Shown piece by piece: positions 21,938-30,108 of a stretch of 32,159 bases of DNA (positions are counted from its first letter, which is position 1; the number at the start of each line of letters is the position of its first letter). Location: assembly GCA_026708965.1 (NCBI GenBank), contig JAPOTY010000028.1, forward strand, positions 1 through 32,159. The letters run 5' to 3'. Made by a program: the position numbers and the translations under genes. The notes beneath the pieces were generated by a model. The model made no database searches. It was given only the letters and a program-made list of their open reading frames with translations, and was not told where the DNA came from. This DNA comes from Gammaproteobacteria bacterium (GTDB taxonomy: Bacteria; Pseudomonadota; Gammaproteobacteria; Steroidobacterales; Foliamicaceae).

Positions 21938-23352
21938 GCGCGCCGCGCACGCTCTTCGACAAGCTCTGGGAGGGCCACGAGATCGCCGTGGCGGACGACG
22001 GGCAGTCGCTGCTGGCCATCGACCGGATCTTTCTGCACGAGCGCACCGGCACGCTGGCGCTCAAGGCCCTCAAGAAGGCCGGCCGCGCCATCCGCCATCC
22101 GCAGCGCGCCTTCTGCGTGATGGACCATATCGTTGATACCCAGCCGGGGCGCCCGGCGCTCACGCGCATGCCCGGCGGCGTGGAATTCATCACCGCGACC
22201 CGCGAAGCCGCGCAGGAAGCCGGAATCCGCCTGTTCGATATCCACGATCCGCGCCAGGGCATCGTGCATGTGATTTCGCCGGAGCTGGGCATCGCGCTGC
22301 CCGGCCTCACGCTGGTTTGCCCCGACAGCCATACCTGCACCGTGGGCGGGCTGGGCGCGCTGGCCTGGGGCATAGGCACCACCCAGGCCGAGCACGCGCT
22401 GGCTACCGGAACGCTCCGGGCGGAACGGCCGAAAACCATGCGGGTGCTGTTCACCGGAACGCCGGGCGCCGCGATCAGCGCCAAGGACCTGATCCTGGCG
22501 CTGATCGCGCGCCATTCCGTCACAGGCGGGTTGGGCCATGCGGTGGAGTTTGCCGGCCCGGCCATCGAGGCCCTGGGCGTGGAGGGCCGCATGACGCTAT
22601 GCAATATGGCCATCGAGTTCGGCGCCTTCACCGGCATGGCGGCGCCTGACGAAAAGGTGTTCGAGTTTCTTAAGGATCGGGAATTTTCGCCGAAAGGCGA
22701 GTTGTGGAAGCAGGCGGTGGCGCACTGGCGCGAACTGCGGTCCGATGGCGGCGCGCGCTTCGACCGCGAGCTCGAACTGGACTGCGCCGGCCTGACCCCG
22801 CAGGTCAGCTGGGGCACCAGCCCCGAGCATGCCGTGGGCATCGACGCGCAGGTTCCCGAGCCGCAGGGCGCCGCAGGGCGGCGCGAGGCCATGCAGCGGG
22901 CGCTGGACTATATGGGCCTGAAGCCGGGCCAACGGATGGAGGAGCTGGCCATCGACGCCGCCTTCATCGGCTCGTGCACCAACGCACGGCTGTCGGACCT
23001 GCGCGCCGCCGCCGCCATTCTTGAAGGCCGCCGGGTGGCGGAAAACATAAGGGCCATCTGCGTTCCGGGATCGATGGCGGTGCGCGCCGCGGCCGAGGCC
23101 GAGGGGCTGCATCGGGTGTTCGAGGCGGCCGGCTTCGAATGGCAGGAATCCGGCTGCGCGATGTGCTTCTACGCCGGCGGCGACGGTTTCGGCGGCCAGC
23201 GCGCCGTATCGAGCACCAACCGCAACTTCGAGAACCGCCAGGGCCCCGGCGCCCGCACCCATCTAGCCAGCCCGGCCACCGTGGCCGCCTCCGCCGTGCG
23301 CGGCCGCCTCGCCGACCCGCGCGCGCTTACCCGAGCGGAGGCGCGCGCGTGA
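21934..23352 (+). CDS. leuC: Isopropylmalate isomerase-type dehydratase, large subunit
   Basis: 472 residues from ATG 21934, overlapping the tesB stop (ATGA). Aconitase-superfamily [4Fe-4S] protein. Cluster cysteines are visible as GSCTNARLSDLR (Cys348) and SGCAMC (Cys408 and Cys411). DHIVDTQPG, CPDSHTCTVGGLGALAWGIGTTQAEHALAT and STNRNFENRQGPGARTHLASP are standard. In leucine synthesis it isomerises 2- to 3-isopropylmalate with LeuD. There is no leuA or leuB here, and the partners are a thioesterase and a CoA transferase, so a related substrate such as 2-methylmalate/citraconate is possible. Sequence alone does not separate these. Confidence 0.88.
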   Translation: MSAPRTLFDKLWEGHEIAVADDGQSLLAIDRIFLHERTGTLALKALKKAGRAIRHPQRAFCVMDHIVDTQPGRPALTRMPGGVEFITATREAAQEAGIRLFDIHDPRQGIVHVISPELGIALPGLTLVCPDSHTCTVGGLGALAWGIGTTQAEHALATGTLRAERPKTMRVLFTGTPGAAISAKDLILALIARHSVTGGLGHAVEFAGPAIEALGVEGRMTLCNMAIEFGAFTGMAAPDEKVFEFLKDREFSPKGELWKQAVAHWRELRSDGGARFDRELELDCAGLTPQVSWGTSPEHAVGIDAQVPEPQGAAGRREAMQRALDYMGLKPGQRMEELAIDAAFIGSCTNARLSDLRAAAAILEGRRVAENIRAICVPGSMAVRAAAEAEGLHRVFEAAGFEWQESGCAMCFYAGGDGFGGQRAVSSTNRNFENRQGPGARTHLASPATVAASAVRGRLADPRALTRAEARA

Positions 23353-23954
23353 GAGGCATTGTGTCGGGCGTGGCCGCGCCGCTGATGCGGAGAAATGTCG
23401 ATACCGACGCGATTATCCCCAGCCGCGAAATGAAGCGGGTATCGCGCGAAGGCCTGGGCGAGGGCCTGTTTGCGAACTGGCGCTACAAGAATCTGGACAC
23501 GCGCGAGGAGGCGCCGGAATTCGTGCTCAACCGGGCCCGCTACCGGCAAGCCGGAATCCTGATTTCCGGCGCCAACTTCGGCTGCGGCTCATCGCGCGAG
23601 CACGCCGTTTGGGCGCTCGCGGACTGGGGCATCGGCGCGGTCATCGCCCCCAGCTTCGGCGAAATTTTTCAGGCCAACTGCGCCCAGAACGGCCTCGTGG
23701 CCGTAGAATTGGACGAGGAGCATGTGGCCGCGCTGGCCGCCGAAGCCGAACGGCGCGAACTGCGCCTCACGGTGGACCTTGCGGCTTGCGAAGTGCAAGG
23801 CTTGGGCGCAACCACCCTCCCTTTTTCCATCAAACCCCGAGAGCGCGAAATGATCCTGAAAGGCCTCGACCCCATTGCCCTCACGCTCGAAGAGCACGGC
23901 GCCGCCATCGAAGCGTTCGAAAAATCCGACCGCGCCGGCCGCCCCTGGGTCTGA
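23349..23954 (+). CDS. leuD: Isopropylmalate isomerase-type dehydratase, small subunit
   Basis: 201 residues from GTG 23349, which overlaps the leuC stop as GTGA. The swivelling domain of the aconitase superfamily supplies substrate-binding residues to the LeuC cluster. Motifs are NVDTDAIIPSREMKRVSREGLGEGLF, ILISGANFGCGSSREHAVWAL, GIGAVIAPSFGEIFQANCAQNG and a C-terminal IALTLEEHGAAIEAFE. Length matches proteobacterial LeuD. The start is fixed by the overlap, since codons upstream of it belong to leuC in another frame. A 20-base gap leads to the CoA transferase. Confidence 0.9.
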   Translation: MRGIVSGVAAPLMRRNVDTDAIIPSREMKRVSREGLGEGLFANWRYKNLDTREEAPEFVLNRARYRQAGILISGANFGCGSSREHAVWALADWGIGAVIAPSFGEIFQANCAQNGLVAVELDEEHVAALAAEAERRELRLTVDLAACEVQGLGATTLPFSIKPREREMILKGLDPIALTLEEHGAAIEAFEKSDRAGRPWV

Positions 23955-23974
23955 GCGCGGCGAACCAAGGCAGC

Positions 23975-25129
23975 ATGAGCATGAACGACTGCAGACCGCT
24001 GGCGGGGCTGAAGGTTCTCGAGTTGACGCACATGGTGATGGGGCCGGCCTGCGGGCTGGTGCTGGCGGACCTGGGGGCGGACGTGATCAAGGTGGAGCCG
24101 CCGGGCGGCGACCCCACGCGCAGGCTGCCGGGGTCGGGCGCGGGCTACTTTCCCATGTACAACCGCAACAAGCGCAGCATTTGCCTCAACCTCAAATCGC
24201 CGGAAGGCATCGACACGGCGCTCAAGCTCGCCGACCGCTCGGATGTGCTGATCCAGAACTTCCGTCCCGGCGCGATGCAGCGCCTGGGGCTGGACTACGA
24301 AACGCTGTCGAAGCGCAATCCGCGCCTGATCTACTGCACCGAGAAGGGCTTTCAGGCCGGTCCTTACGAGAACCGCGCGGCGCTGGACGAAGTGGCGCAG
24401 ATGATGGGCGGGCTGGCCTACATGACAGGGCCGCCGGGCCGTCCGCTTCGGGCCGGCGCGTCGGTGATCGATGTGCAGGGCGGGATGTTCGGAGCGCTGG
24501 GGGTTCTGGCGGCGCTGCCCATGCGCGAGCGCACCGGGCGCGGTTGCGAGGTCACGGCCACGCTTTACGAGAGCGCCGTGTTCCTGGTGGGCCAGCACAT
24601 GGCGCAGAAGGCCGTCACCGGCACAGCGGCCACGCCGATGCCGGCCCGCGTGTCGGCCTGGGCCATCTATGAGGTGTTCGCCACGAAAACCGGCGAGCAG
24701 ATCTTTGTGGGCGTGGTGAGCGATGTGCAGTGGGCGCGGTTCTGCGAGGCTTTCGAGCTGCATGAGCTGGGCAGCGACGAAAACCTTAAGACCAATGCCG
24801 GACGGGTGGCGCGGCGCGACGAGTTCATCCCCAAGATCAAGGCCGTTTTCGCGGCCATGGCACCGGCCGAACTGATGGAGCGCTGCGCCCGGGCGGGCCT
24901 GCCGTTTGCGCCCATTGCCCGCCCCGAGGACCTTTTCGACGATGCCCACCTGACGGCTTCCGGCGGGCTGATGGAAGTGACCATGCCGGACGGCGAGCAT
25001 GCAGGCGCGAAAGCAGCCCTGCCTGCGCTGCCCGTAGCGATGGACGGAGCGCGCCCCACGCTGTTCCGCGATGTGCCCAAGGCAGGCGAACACACCCACG
25101 AAATCCTCGCCGAACTCGCCACGCCCTAA
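23975..25129 (+). CDS. CaiB/BaiF family (class III) CoA transferase
   Basis: 384 residues from ATG 23975 (MSMNDCRPLAGLKVLELTH). Class III CoA transferases exchange CoA between an acyl-CoA and a free acid through an aspartyl thioester. Conserved segments are VLELTHMVMGPACGLVLADLG, DVIKVEPPGGDPTR, NRNKRSICLNLKSPEG, LIQNFRPGAMQRLGLDYE and YENRAALDEVAQMMGGLAYMTG, where Asp138 is the probable catalytic Asp. The donor and acceptor are not readable from sequence. Placement after leuC/leuD suggests activation of a C5 dicarboxylate such as mesaconate, citramalate or itaconate. It ends at a convergent junction with the tolC-like gene, where only an element relic is found. Confidence 0.85.
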   Translation: MSMNDCRPLAGLKVLELTHMVMGPACGLVLADLGADVIKVEPPGGDPTRRLPGSGAGYFPMYNRNKRSICLNLKSPEGIDTALKLADRSDVLIQNFRPGAMQRLGLDYETLSKRNPRLIYCTEKGFQAGPYENRAALDEVAQMMGGLAYMTGPPGRPLRAGASVIDVQGGMFGALGVLAALPMRERTGRGCEVTATLYESAVFLVGQHMAQKAVTGTAATPMPARVSAWAIYEVFATKTGEQIFVGVVSDVQWARFCEAFELHELGSDENLKTNAGRVARRDEFIPKIKAVFAAMAPAELMERCARAGLPFAPIARPEDLFDDAHLTASGGLMEVTMPDGEHAGAKAALPALPVAMDGARPTLFRDVPKAGEHTHEILAELATP

Positions 25130-25132
25130 AAA

Positions 25133-25149
25133 GGGCGAATCGAAGCGCC
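25133..25149. repeat. Palindromic-element flank motif (relic)
   Basis: GGGCGAATCGAAGCGCC is exactly the reverse complement of 7614-7630 and one base from 12666-12682 reversed. It lies in the 34-bp gap between the CoA-transferase stop and the tolC-like stop, without a core or arms. Confidence 0.55.
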
Positions 25150-25163
25150 TTCTGCGGAGGGGT

Positions 25164-26453
25164 TTACAGGGAGGGGGTGAGGATGCCTAGGGTGCGGAGC
25201 AGGCCCACGCGGGCCTGGGCCAGTTCCATGCGTTTTTCGAGCAGCGTGACATCGGTTTGGGCCACGATCTCCTCGGCCTCCAGCTGATCGAGCACCGTTC
25301 CCCGCCCCACCAGCAGCCTTTCCTCCACGATCGACACGATTTCCCCGGCGTCTTCGAGCGAGCGCTTCAGTTCCTCGCAAGCCTGCGCCAAACCCTCGAC
25401 CAGGTTCCAGGACACGATGATATTCAGCTCCAGCTGCTCCAGGTCCGCGCTGAGGTCGTGTTCGGCCGCCTCCATGGCGTAGCGGGCCTTGCGGGCCCGG
25501 GCGAATTTCCGGCCGCCCTCGAAAATCGGCATGCGCAGCATCAACTGCGCGTCGGCGTCGCGGGTTTTGATGTCGCCCACATAGCCGTCGGAGCCGCCCA
25601 GCTTCAACTCCAGCGACGGCCAGAGTTCGGCGCGCTGGTACTCCATTCGGCTTTGGGCCACCGCTAGGCTCTGGCGGGCCTTGCCGGCAATCGGCGCTTC
25701 CTCCCGAGCCCGGGCCCTCGCCGCTTCCAGCGTACCGGGCTGCACCTGCTCCAGCGCGCCCAGATCGCCGGCCTGGAGGTTTTCGCGGATCGCGCCGGTC
25801 AGGCGCGCCAGCTCGTACTGCGCGCGGCGGTAGGCGGTGTCGGCCTCGATCCGCTGCGCCCGCGCCTGGTGGAGATAGCGCAGCACCTCGTGGACCTGGG
25901 TCTGGTCGGACCGGCCCAGCGCCAACTGCTCGCGCACCGAAGTCTCCTGCTCGGCCACCAGGCTCTCGAACTCAATGCGGCGGTTGAGAATGCTGCGCAT
26001 GTAGATCTGCTCGGCGTAGGCCACCGCCACGTCCCGCTGAACCGACTGGCGGATATCCTCGGCGTCGAAGCCGGCGGCCGCGATCATGGCGCTGGCCTCG
26101 CGTTCGCGCGCGCCGATGCGGCCGAAGGAAAAGAGGGTTTGGGTGACCTGCAGCCCGGAGCTTTGCGAATCGCCCTCGTAGATGCCAAGGTTGCGGGCCT
26201 CGTTGCGGTTGTAGCCGTAGCCCCGGCCGCCGGTGAAGTTAACCGTGGGGAAACGCAGGGCGCGGGCTTCGGCGAACTCTTCGCCGGCTTCCTGCATGCG
26301 GCTGCCGGCGGCGCGGATGCGGGGGTCGCGCTCAAGCGCGTCGCGCAGGGCCTCGCGCAGGGTATAGGGGGCATCCGGGGCCGCGGCCTGCTGCGACCAG
26401 GCGGGAGCGGCGAGGAGAACGAGGAAGGCGGCGAGGACAGGGAAAATTTTCAT
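25164..26453 (-). CDS. TolC-family outer membrane efflux/secretion protein
   Basis: 429 residues with a signal peptide (MKIFPVLAAFLVLLAAPAWS, cleavage near residue 20). Two OEP repeats follow, each long-helix rich: YTLREALRDALERDPRIRAAG, SSGLQVTQTLFSFGRIGARER, and in the second half ALEQVQPGTLEAARARAREE and MRMPIFEGGRKFARARKARYAME. The trimeric channel-tunnel exports substrate in a type I secretion system. Its ATG overlaps the HlyD-like stop by four bases, so the three T1SS genes form an operon. Family placement is secure; which substrate it exports is unknown. Confidence 0.93.
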   Translation of the reverse strand: MKIFPVLAAFLVLLAAPAWSQQAAAPDAPYTLREALRDALERDPRIRAAGSRMQEAGEEFAEARALRFPTVNFTGGRGYGYNRNEARNLGIYEGDSQSSGLQVTQTLFSFGRIGAREREASAMIAAAGFDAEDIRQSVQRDVAVAYAEQIYMRSILNRRIEFESLVAEQETSVREQLALGRSDQTQVHEVLRYLHQARAQRIEADTAYRRAQYELARLTGAIRENLQAGDLGALEQVQPGTLEAARARAREEAPIAGKARQSLAVAQSRMEYQRAELWPSLELKLGGSDGYVGDIKTRDADAQLMLRMPIFEGGRKFARARKARYAMEAAEHDLSADLEQLELNIIVSWNLVEGLAQACEELKRSLEDAGEIVSIVEERLLVGRGTVLDQLEAEEIVAQTDVTLLEKRMELAQARVGLLRTLGILTPSL

Positions 26454-27841
26454 TCTTCTTTCATTCCGCGGCGCAGCACGCCGGTAAGCGGTTCGGCCAG
26501 ATACTGCAGCATGGTGCGCTGGCCGCCGGTAAAGGTCACCTCCACCGGAAAGCCGGGACGGATGTCCTTGTTGCCCAGCTTGCTGTATTCCTCGTCGGGA
26601 ATGGTGATGCGGGCAACGTAATACTGCATCTGGCTATCCGCGTCGGTGAGGATATCGGCGGACACGAGGTTCACCACGCCCAGCAGCTCCGGCGTGGCGC
26701 GCTGGTTCAGCGGCGTGATGCGCAGGCGCGCCTCCTGCCCCACGTTCACGTTATCCACGTCGGTGGGGCTGACCTTGGCCTCCACGATCAGCTGGTCGTC
26801 CTCCGGCACGATATTCATGATCGGCTGCGCGGGAGGCACCACGCCGCCCACGGTATGCACCTGCATGTTGATGACCTTGCCCTGCAGAGGCGCCACGATG
26901 CGGGTTCGCGCCACCTCGTCGCGCACCGCGAACAGGCGGTCGCCGGTCTCGAAGTAGAGATTCTGCGCCCGGGTGAGATCAGCCGACAGCTCGGTGCGGT
27001 AGTCGTTCTGCAACTGGATGATCCGCTGCCGGGTTTCGCCCACCGCGAGCCGCGCCTCGGCGATCTCGGCGATGATCTGGCCCACCTGCCCGCGCGTCTG
27101 CGCCAGGTCGAGGCGCCGCTGGGTCAACTGCTCCTCGGACACGAGCTGGCGTTCGGCCAGGTTGGCCAGCGTGGCCACATCCTTCTCCAGCAGCTCCTGC
27201 TCCTGCTGCGCGGCGTCGCGCCTCGCCGAAAGGCCGTTCACCTGCTCGCCGAGCTGCTCCACCCGCCCTTTAAGGATTTCGATTTCGCCGGCATGCTGGG
27301 CGCGGCGCTCCTTGAACAGGTCGATCTGGGCCTGCATGATTTCCTCAACCCGAGGATCGTTGCGCAAGGACTCGAACTCGCGCGAAAACGCCACCTCGCC
27401 GCGGCCGTAGAGCTCGGCATTGAGGCGGTCGATTTCCGCCAGCGCGCTGTAGTAGCGGGCCTCCAGCAGCTCCTGCTCGGCGCGCGGCTTGGTGTCGTCC
27501 AGATCCAGCAGCGGATCGCCGGGCGCCACGTTGTCGCCTTCGCGCACGTGCAGCGCGCGCACGATGCCGCCTTCCAAGTGCTGCACGGTCTTGTTCTCGC
27601 CGTCCACTTCCACCAGGCCCTGGGCCACCACGCCCTGCGCCAGCGGCGCCAGCGAGCCCCATAGGATAAAACCGCCCAGCGCCACGCCCACCACCGTGCC
27701 GCCAATCCACATGGCGCGGTCCTTCAGAGGATCGACGGTTTCGTTGTCCTCGATTTTCGGCGGCGTTTCGAGGATGCGCCGCAAAAAGGCCATGAGCTTT
27801 CCGCGCCAGTTGTCCGGGGCGTTTTGTATCTGGATATTCAT
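26450..27841 (-). CDS. HlyD-family type I secretion adaptor (membrane fusion protein)
   Basis: 463 residues. A cytoplasmic N-terminus is followed by one transmembrane helix (about residues 45-66, MWIGGTVVGVALGGFILWG). A split lipoyl-like domain (NKTVQHLEGGIVRALHVREGDNVAPGDPLLDLD) leads to a long alpha-helical hairpin (about 110-290, coiled coil) and a beta-barrel region with VEAKVSPTDVDNVNVGQEA and ARITIPDEEYSKLGNKDIRPGFPVEV near the end. It bridges the inner-membrane ABC transporter and TolC. Length and motif LEGGIV match the PrtE/HlyD T1SS subgroup. ATG and stop overlaps with both neighbours show translational coupling. Confidence 0.93.
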   Translation of the reverse strand: MNIQIQNAPDNWRGKLMAFLRRILETPPKIEDNETVDPLKDRAMWIGGTVVGVALGGFILWGSLAPLAQGVVAQGLVEVDGENKTVQHLEGGIVRALHVREGDNVAPGDPLLDLDDTKPRAEQELLEARYYSALAEIDRLNAELYGRGEVAFSREFESLRNDPRVEEIMQAQIDLFKERRAQHAGEIEILKGRVEQLGEQVNGLSARRDAAQQEQELLEKDVATLANLAERQLVSEEQLTQRRLDLAQTRGQVGQIIAEIAEARLAVGETRQRIIQLQNDYRTELSADLTRAQNLYFETGDRLFAVRDEVARTRIVAPLQGKVINMQVHTVGGVVPPAQPIMNIVPEDDQLIVEAKVSPTDVDNVNVGQEARLRITPLNQRATPELLGVVNLVSADILTDADSQMQYYVARITIPDEEYSKLGNKDIRPGFPVEVTFTGGQRTMLQYLAEPLTGVLRRGMKEE

Positions 27842-29616
27842 TGCTGATAGCGAACCTGTATGGGTTTGGCGGCCGAAGCCGGCTTCTCCGCAGGCTGCGG
27901 GCCCCGCGGCCTGGCGGCGCCGAACTGCCCGAGCACCTCGTCGCGCGCGCCGAAATTGGCGAGCTGGCCTTCGTTCATCACGCCAATGCGGTCCACCCGC
28001 CGGAGCAGGCGCATATTGTGGGTAATCAGCACCGTGGTGACCCCGCGCTCGCGCAGCGTGTCCAGCACCTGCGCCAGCGCTTCCTGCCCCTCGGTGTCGA
28101 GGTTGGAATCCGGCTCGTCCAGCACCACATAGGCCGGGTCGCCGTAGAGCGCCCTGGCCAGCGCCACGCGCTGGCGCTGGCCAGCGGACAGCCCGCGGCC
28201 GCCGGCGCCGATCGGCGTGGTGTAGTTTTGCGCCAGCCGCATGATGACTTCGTGGCAGCCGGCCCGCTGCGCGGCGCCGATCACGCCCTCGTCATCCGGC
28301 TCCTCTAAGCGGGATATATTCTCGGCCACGGTGCCGTCGAATAATTCCACGGTTTGCGGCAGGTAGCCGAAATGTTTGAGGCGCAGATGGTCGGGCCAGC
28401 CGCTGATCTCGGCGCCGTCGAGCCGCACCGCGCCTTCGGCGGGCGGCCACACGCCCATCATAACGCTGGCCAGCGACGACTTGCCGCTGCCGCTGGGGCC
28501 GATCAGCCCGGTAATGCTGCCCGGCTCCAGCGCCAGGCTCAGGCCCCGCACCACCGGCGTTTCCGCCCCCGGAGGCACTGCGGTGATATTCTCCACCTCC
28601 ACTTTGCCCGAAGGGCGCGGCAGCTCCGTTGGCGGGCCGGCGTCTTCGGCGCCGAAGTTCTCAAGCAGCGCATTCACCCGCCGCCAAGCCTGCCGGGCGC
28701 CCACAAACCCGCGCCAGGCGCCGATGCCCTGCTCGATGGGGGCCAGCGCCCGGCCCATGATGATGGAGCCGGCAATCATCATGCCGGGGGTGAGGTCGCC
28801 GGCCAGCACTAGGTAGGCGCCGGTGCCCAGCATGCCCACCTGCACCGAAAAGCGGAACGCCTTGGTGGCGGACAGCAGCACGCTCAGGCGCCCGGACGCG
28901 GCCGAATGGAACGAGGCCGAACGGCGGTGCCGCCCCTGCCATCGGCCCATCAGCCCGTCGAACATGCCCATGGCCTTGAGCGCGTCGGAGTTGCGCATCG
29001 AGGATTCGAGCAGCTGATGCGACTGAAGCCCCTCCATGGCCGCGGCCCGCATGGGCAGGCGGGAGCGAAATTCCGCAAGGATGCCCAGCGTGAGTATGAC
29101 GAGCGCGCCGAACACCGCCACTGCGCCCATGAGCGGATGGAACATGAAAATAACGGCGGTGAATATGGGCGTCCAGGGAATATCGAAAAACGCGAAGATC
29201 GTGGGGCTGCCCATGAATTGGCGGATATTGTCGATATCGCGCACCGGCTGGCTGGCGGCCTGCCCCTGGTTGGCGAGATTGCTGCGGAAGGCGCTGGAGA
29301 GCACATCGTCGGCCATATTGAGGCCCAGCGCCAGGCCAATGCGCTGCATCAGCCGCTGGCGCACCCATTCCAGCAGGCCGAAGCAGGCGAGCAGGAAAAC
29401 GGCGATAAGGGTGAGAAGCAGCAGGGTTTCGGCGCTGGCGCTGGTAAGCACCCGGTCGTACATCTGCAGCATGTACACCGGCGACACCAGCATCAGCAGG
29501 TTGACCAGCGCGCTGAATACGGCGATCGCGACAAAGCCCCCGCGGTACTGGTTGAGCGCGGCGCGCAGCGGCGACACGGGCCGCTCCGCGGCGAGCGTTT
29601 TCGGCTGCTCGTTCAC
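27838..29616 (-). CDS. Type I secretion ABC transporter (PrtD-like permease/ATPase)
   Basis: 592 residues. A six-helix transmembrane domain spans about residues 20-310, and the nucleotide-binding domain about 340-570. NBD motifs: Walker A GLIGPSGSGKSSLASVMMG (Lys379), Q-loop YLPQTVELFDGTV, signature LSAGQRQRVALARALYGDP, Walker B YVVLDEPDSNLD and switch VLITHNMRLLRR. There is no N-terminal C39 peptidase-like domain, so it resembles PrtD/AprD exporters of RTX proteins with uncleaved C-terminal signals. It overlaps the adaptor gene by four bases. A Pro/Ala-rich tail (FGAARPRGPQPAEKPASAAKPIQVRYQQ) follows the NBD. Confidence 0.94.
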   Translation of the reverse strand: MNEQPKTLAAERPVSPLRAALNQYRGGFVAIAVFSALVNLLMLVSPVYMLQMYDRVLTSASAETLLLLTLIAVFLLACFGLLEWVRQRLMQRIGLALGLNMADDVLSSAFRSNLANQGQAASQPVRDIDNIRQFMGSPTIFAFFDIPWTPIFTAVIFMFHPLMGAVAVFGALVILTLGILAEFRSRLPMRAAAMEGLQSHQLLESSMRNSDALKAMGMFDGLMGRWQGRHRRSASFHSAASGRLSVLLSATKAFRFSVQVGMLGTGAYLVLAGDLTPGMMIAGSIIMGRALAPIEQGIGAWRGFVGARQAWRRVNALLENFGAEDAGPPTELPRPSGKVEVENITAVPPGAETPVVRGLSLALEPGSITGLIGPSGSGKSSLASVMMGVWPPAEGAVRLDGAEISGWPDHLRLKHFGYLPQTVELFDGTVAENISRLEEPDDEGVIGAAQRAGCHEVIMRLAQNYTTPIGAGGRGLSAGQRQRVALARALYGDPAYVVLDEPDSNLDTEGQEALAQVLDTLRERGVTTVLITHNMRLLRRVDRIGVMNEGQLANFGARDEVLGQFGAARPRGPQPAEKPASAAKPIQVRYQQ

Positions 29617-29701
29617 GCTAGCTCAACTGCGGGGCCGCAAGGCAGGAAAGAACGGGGCCGGCCGCATTCCCTCGCTCCCGGCCCTCTTTCCGCCCGGCTT
29701 G

Positions 29702-29971
29702 TCAGGTGGCGGTGCCGCCGTTCGCCTGGGCCGCGCGCTGCTTCTCCACTTCCTGCTTGAGGCGCTCGTTGACCTCCTGCATCATGCGCAGCGTGCGAAG
29801 GAAACCGGGCCAGGGCATGGCCACGCGGGTTTTGGGAATCATCTGGGGCGGCGCGTTCTCGCCCCCCTCCGCTTCCGCATCGGCCTCGAATTCGCCAAAT
29901 TCCAGCCGCACCACGCCATCGCGCAGCACGGCGGACATCAGCCCGTCAACAAAGATTTTGGTATCGCTCAT
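29702..29971 (-). CDS. Small protein of unknown function leading the T1SS operon
   Basis: 89 residues (MSDTKIFVDGLMSAVLRDGVVRLEFGEF..). A predicted beta-rich N-terminal half is followed by an acidic linker (EADAEAEGGENAPP) and a helical C-terminus with IPKTRVAMPWPGFLRTLRMMQEVNERLKQEVEKQ. The VRLEFGEF..TRVAMPWPGFLRTLRMM layout vaguely recalls DUF3467-type small proteins, but I do not claim membership. No signal peptide, membrane helix or RTX repeat is visible, so it is unlikely to be a classical secreted substrate. It lies 85 bases upstream of the ABC gene on the same strand and may be cotranscribed. It could be a regulator or an accessory factor. Confidence 0.6.
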   Translation of the reverse strand: MSDTKIFVDGLMSAVLRDGVVRLEFGEFEADAEAEGGENAPPQMIPKTRVAMPWPGFLRTLRMMQEVNERLKQEVEKQRAAQANGGTAT

Positions 29972-30108
29972 CCGGCGTTTCTCCCACAGAGATTTGAAAA
30001 AGGCAGCGCTAAGCTGTCGCGCAAGCCCGACGATAGGATTCTAGCGGAGATATGGGGCTGCAAACGCCTCATTCAAGCAATCGGAAGAAGGCAGGAAACT
30101 TCGCGGGG

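Noticed and set aside
29702-29971. Small T1SS-linked gene as the secreted substrate
   Set aside because: It lacks RTX nonapeptides and any obvious C-terminal secretion signal; an accessory role is more likely.
30000-30108. tRNA or att site beside the integrase
   Set aside because: No cloverleaf or matching direct repeat could be found on either side; it may lie outside the window.
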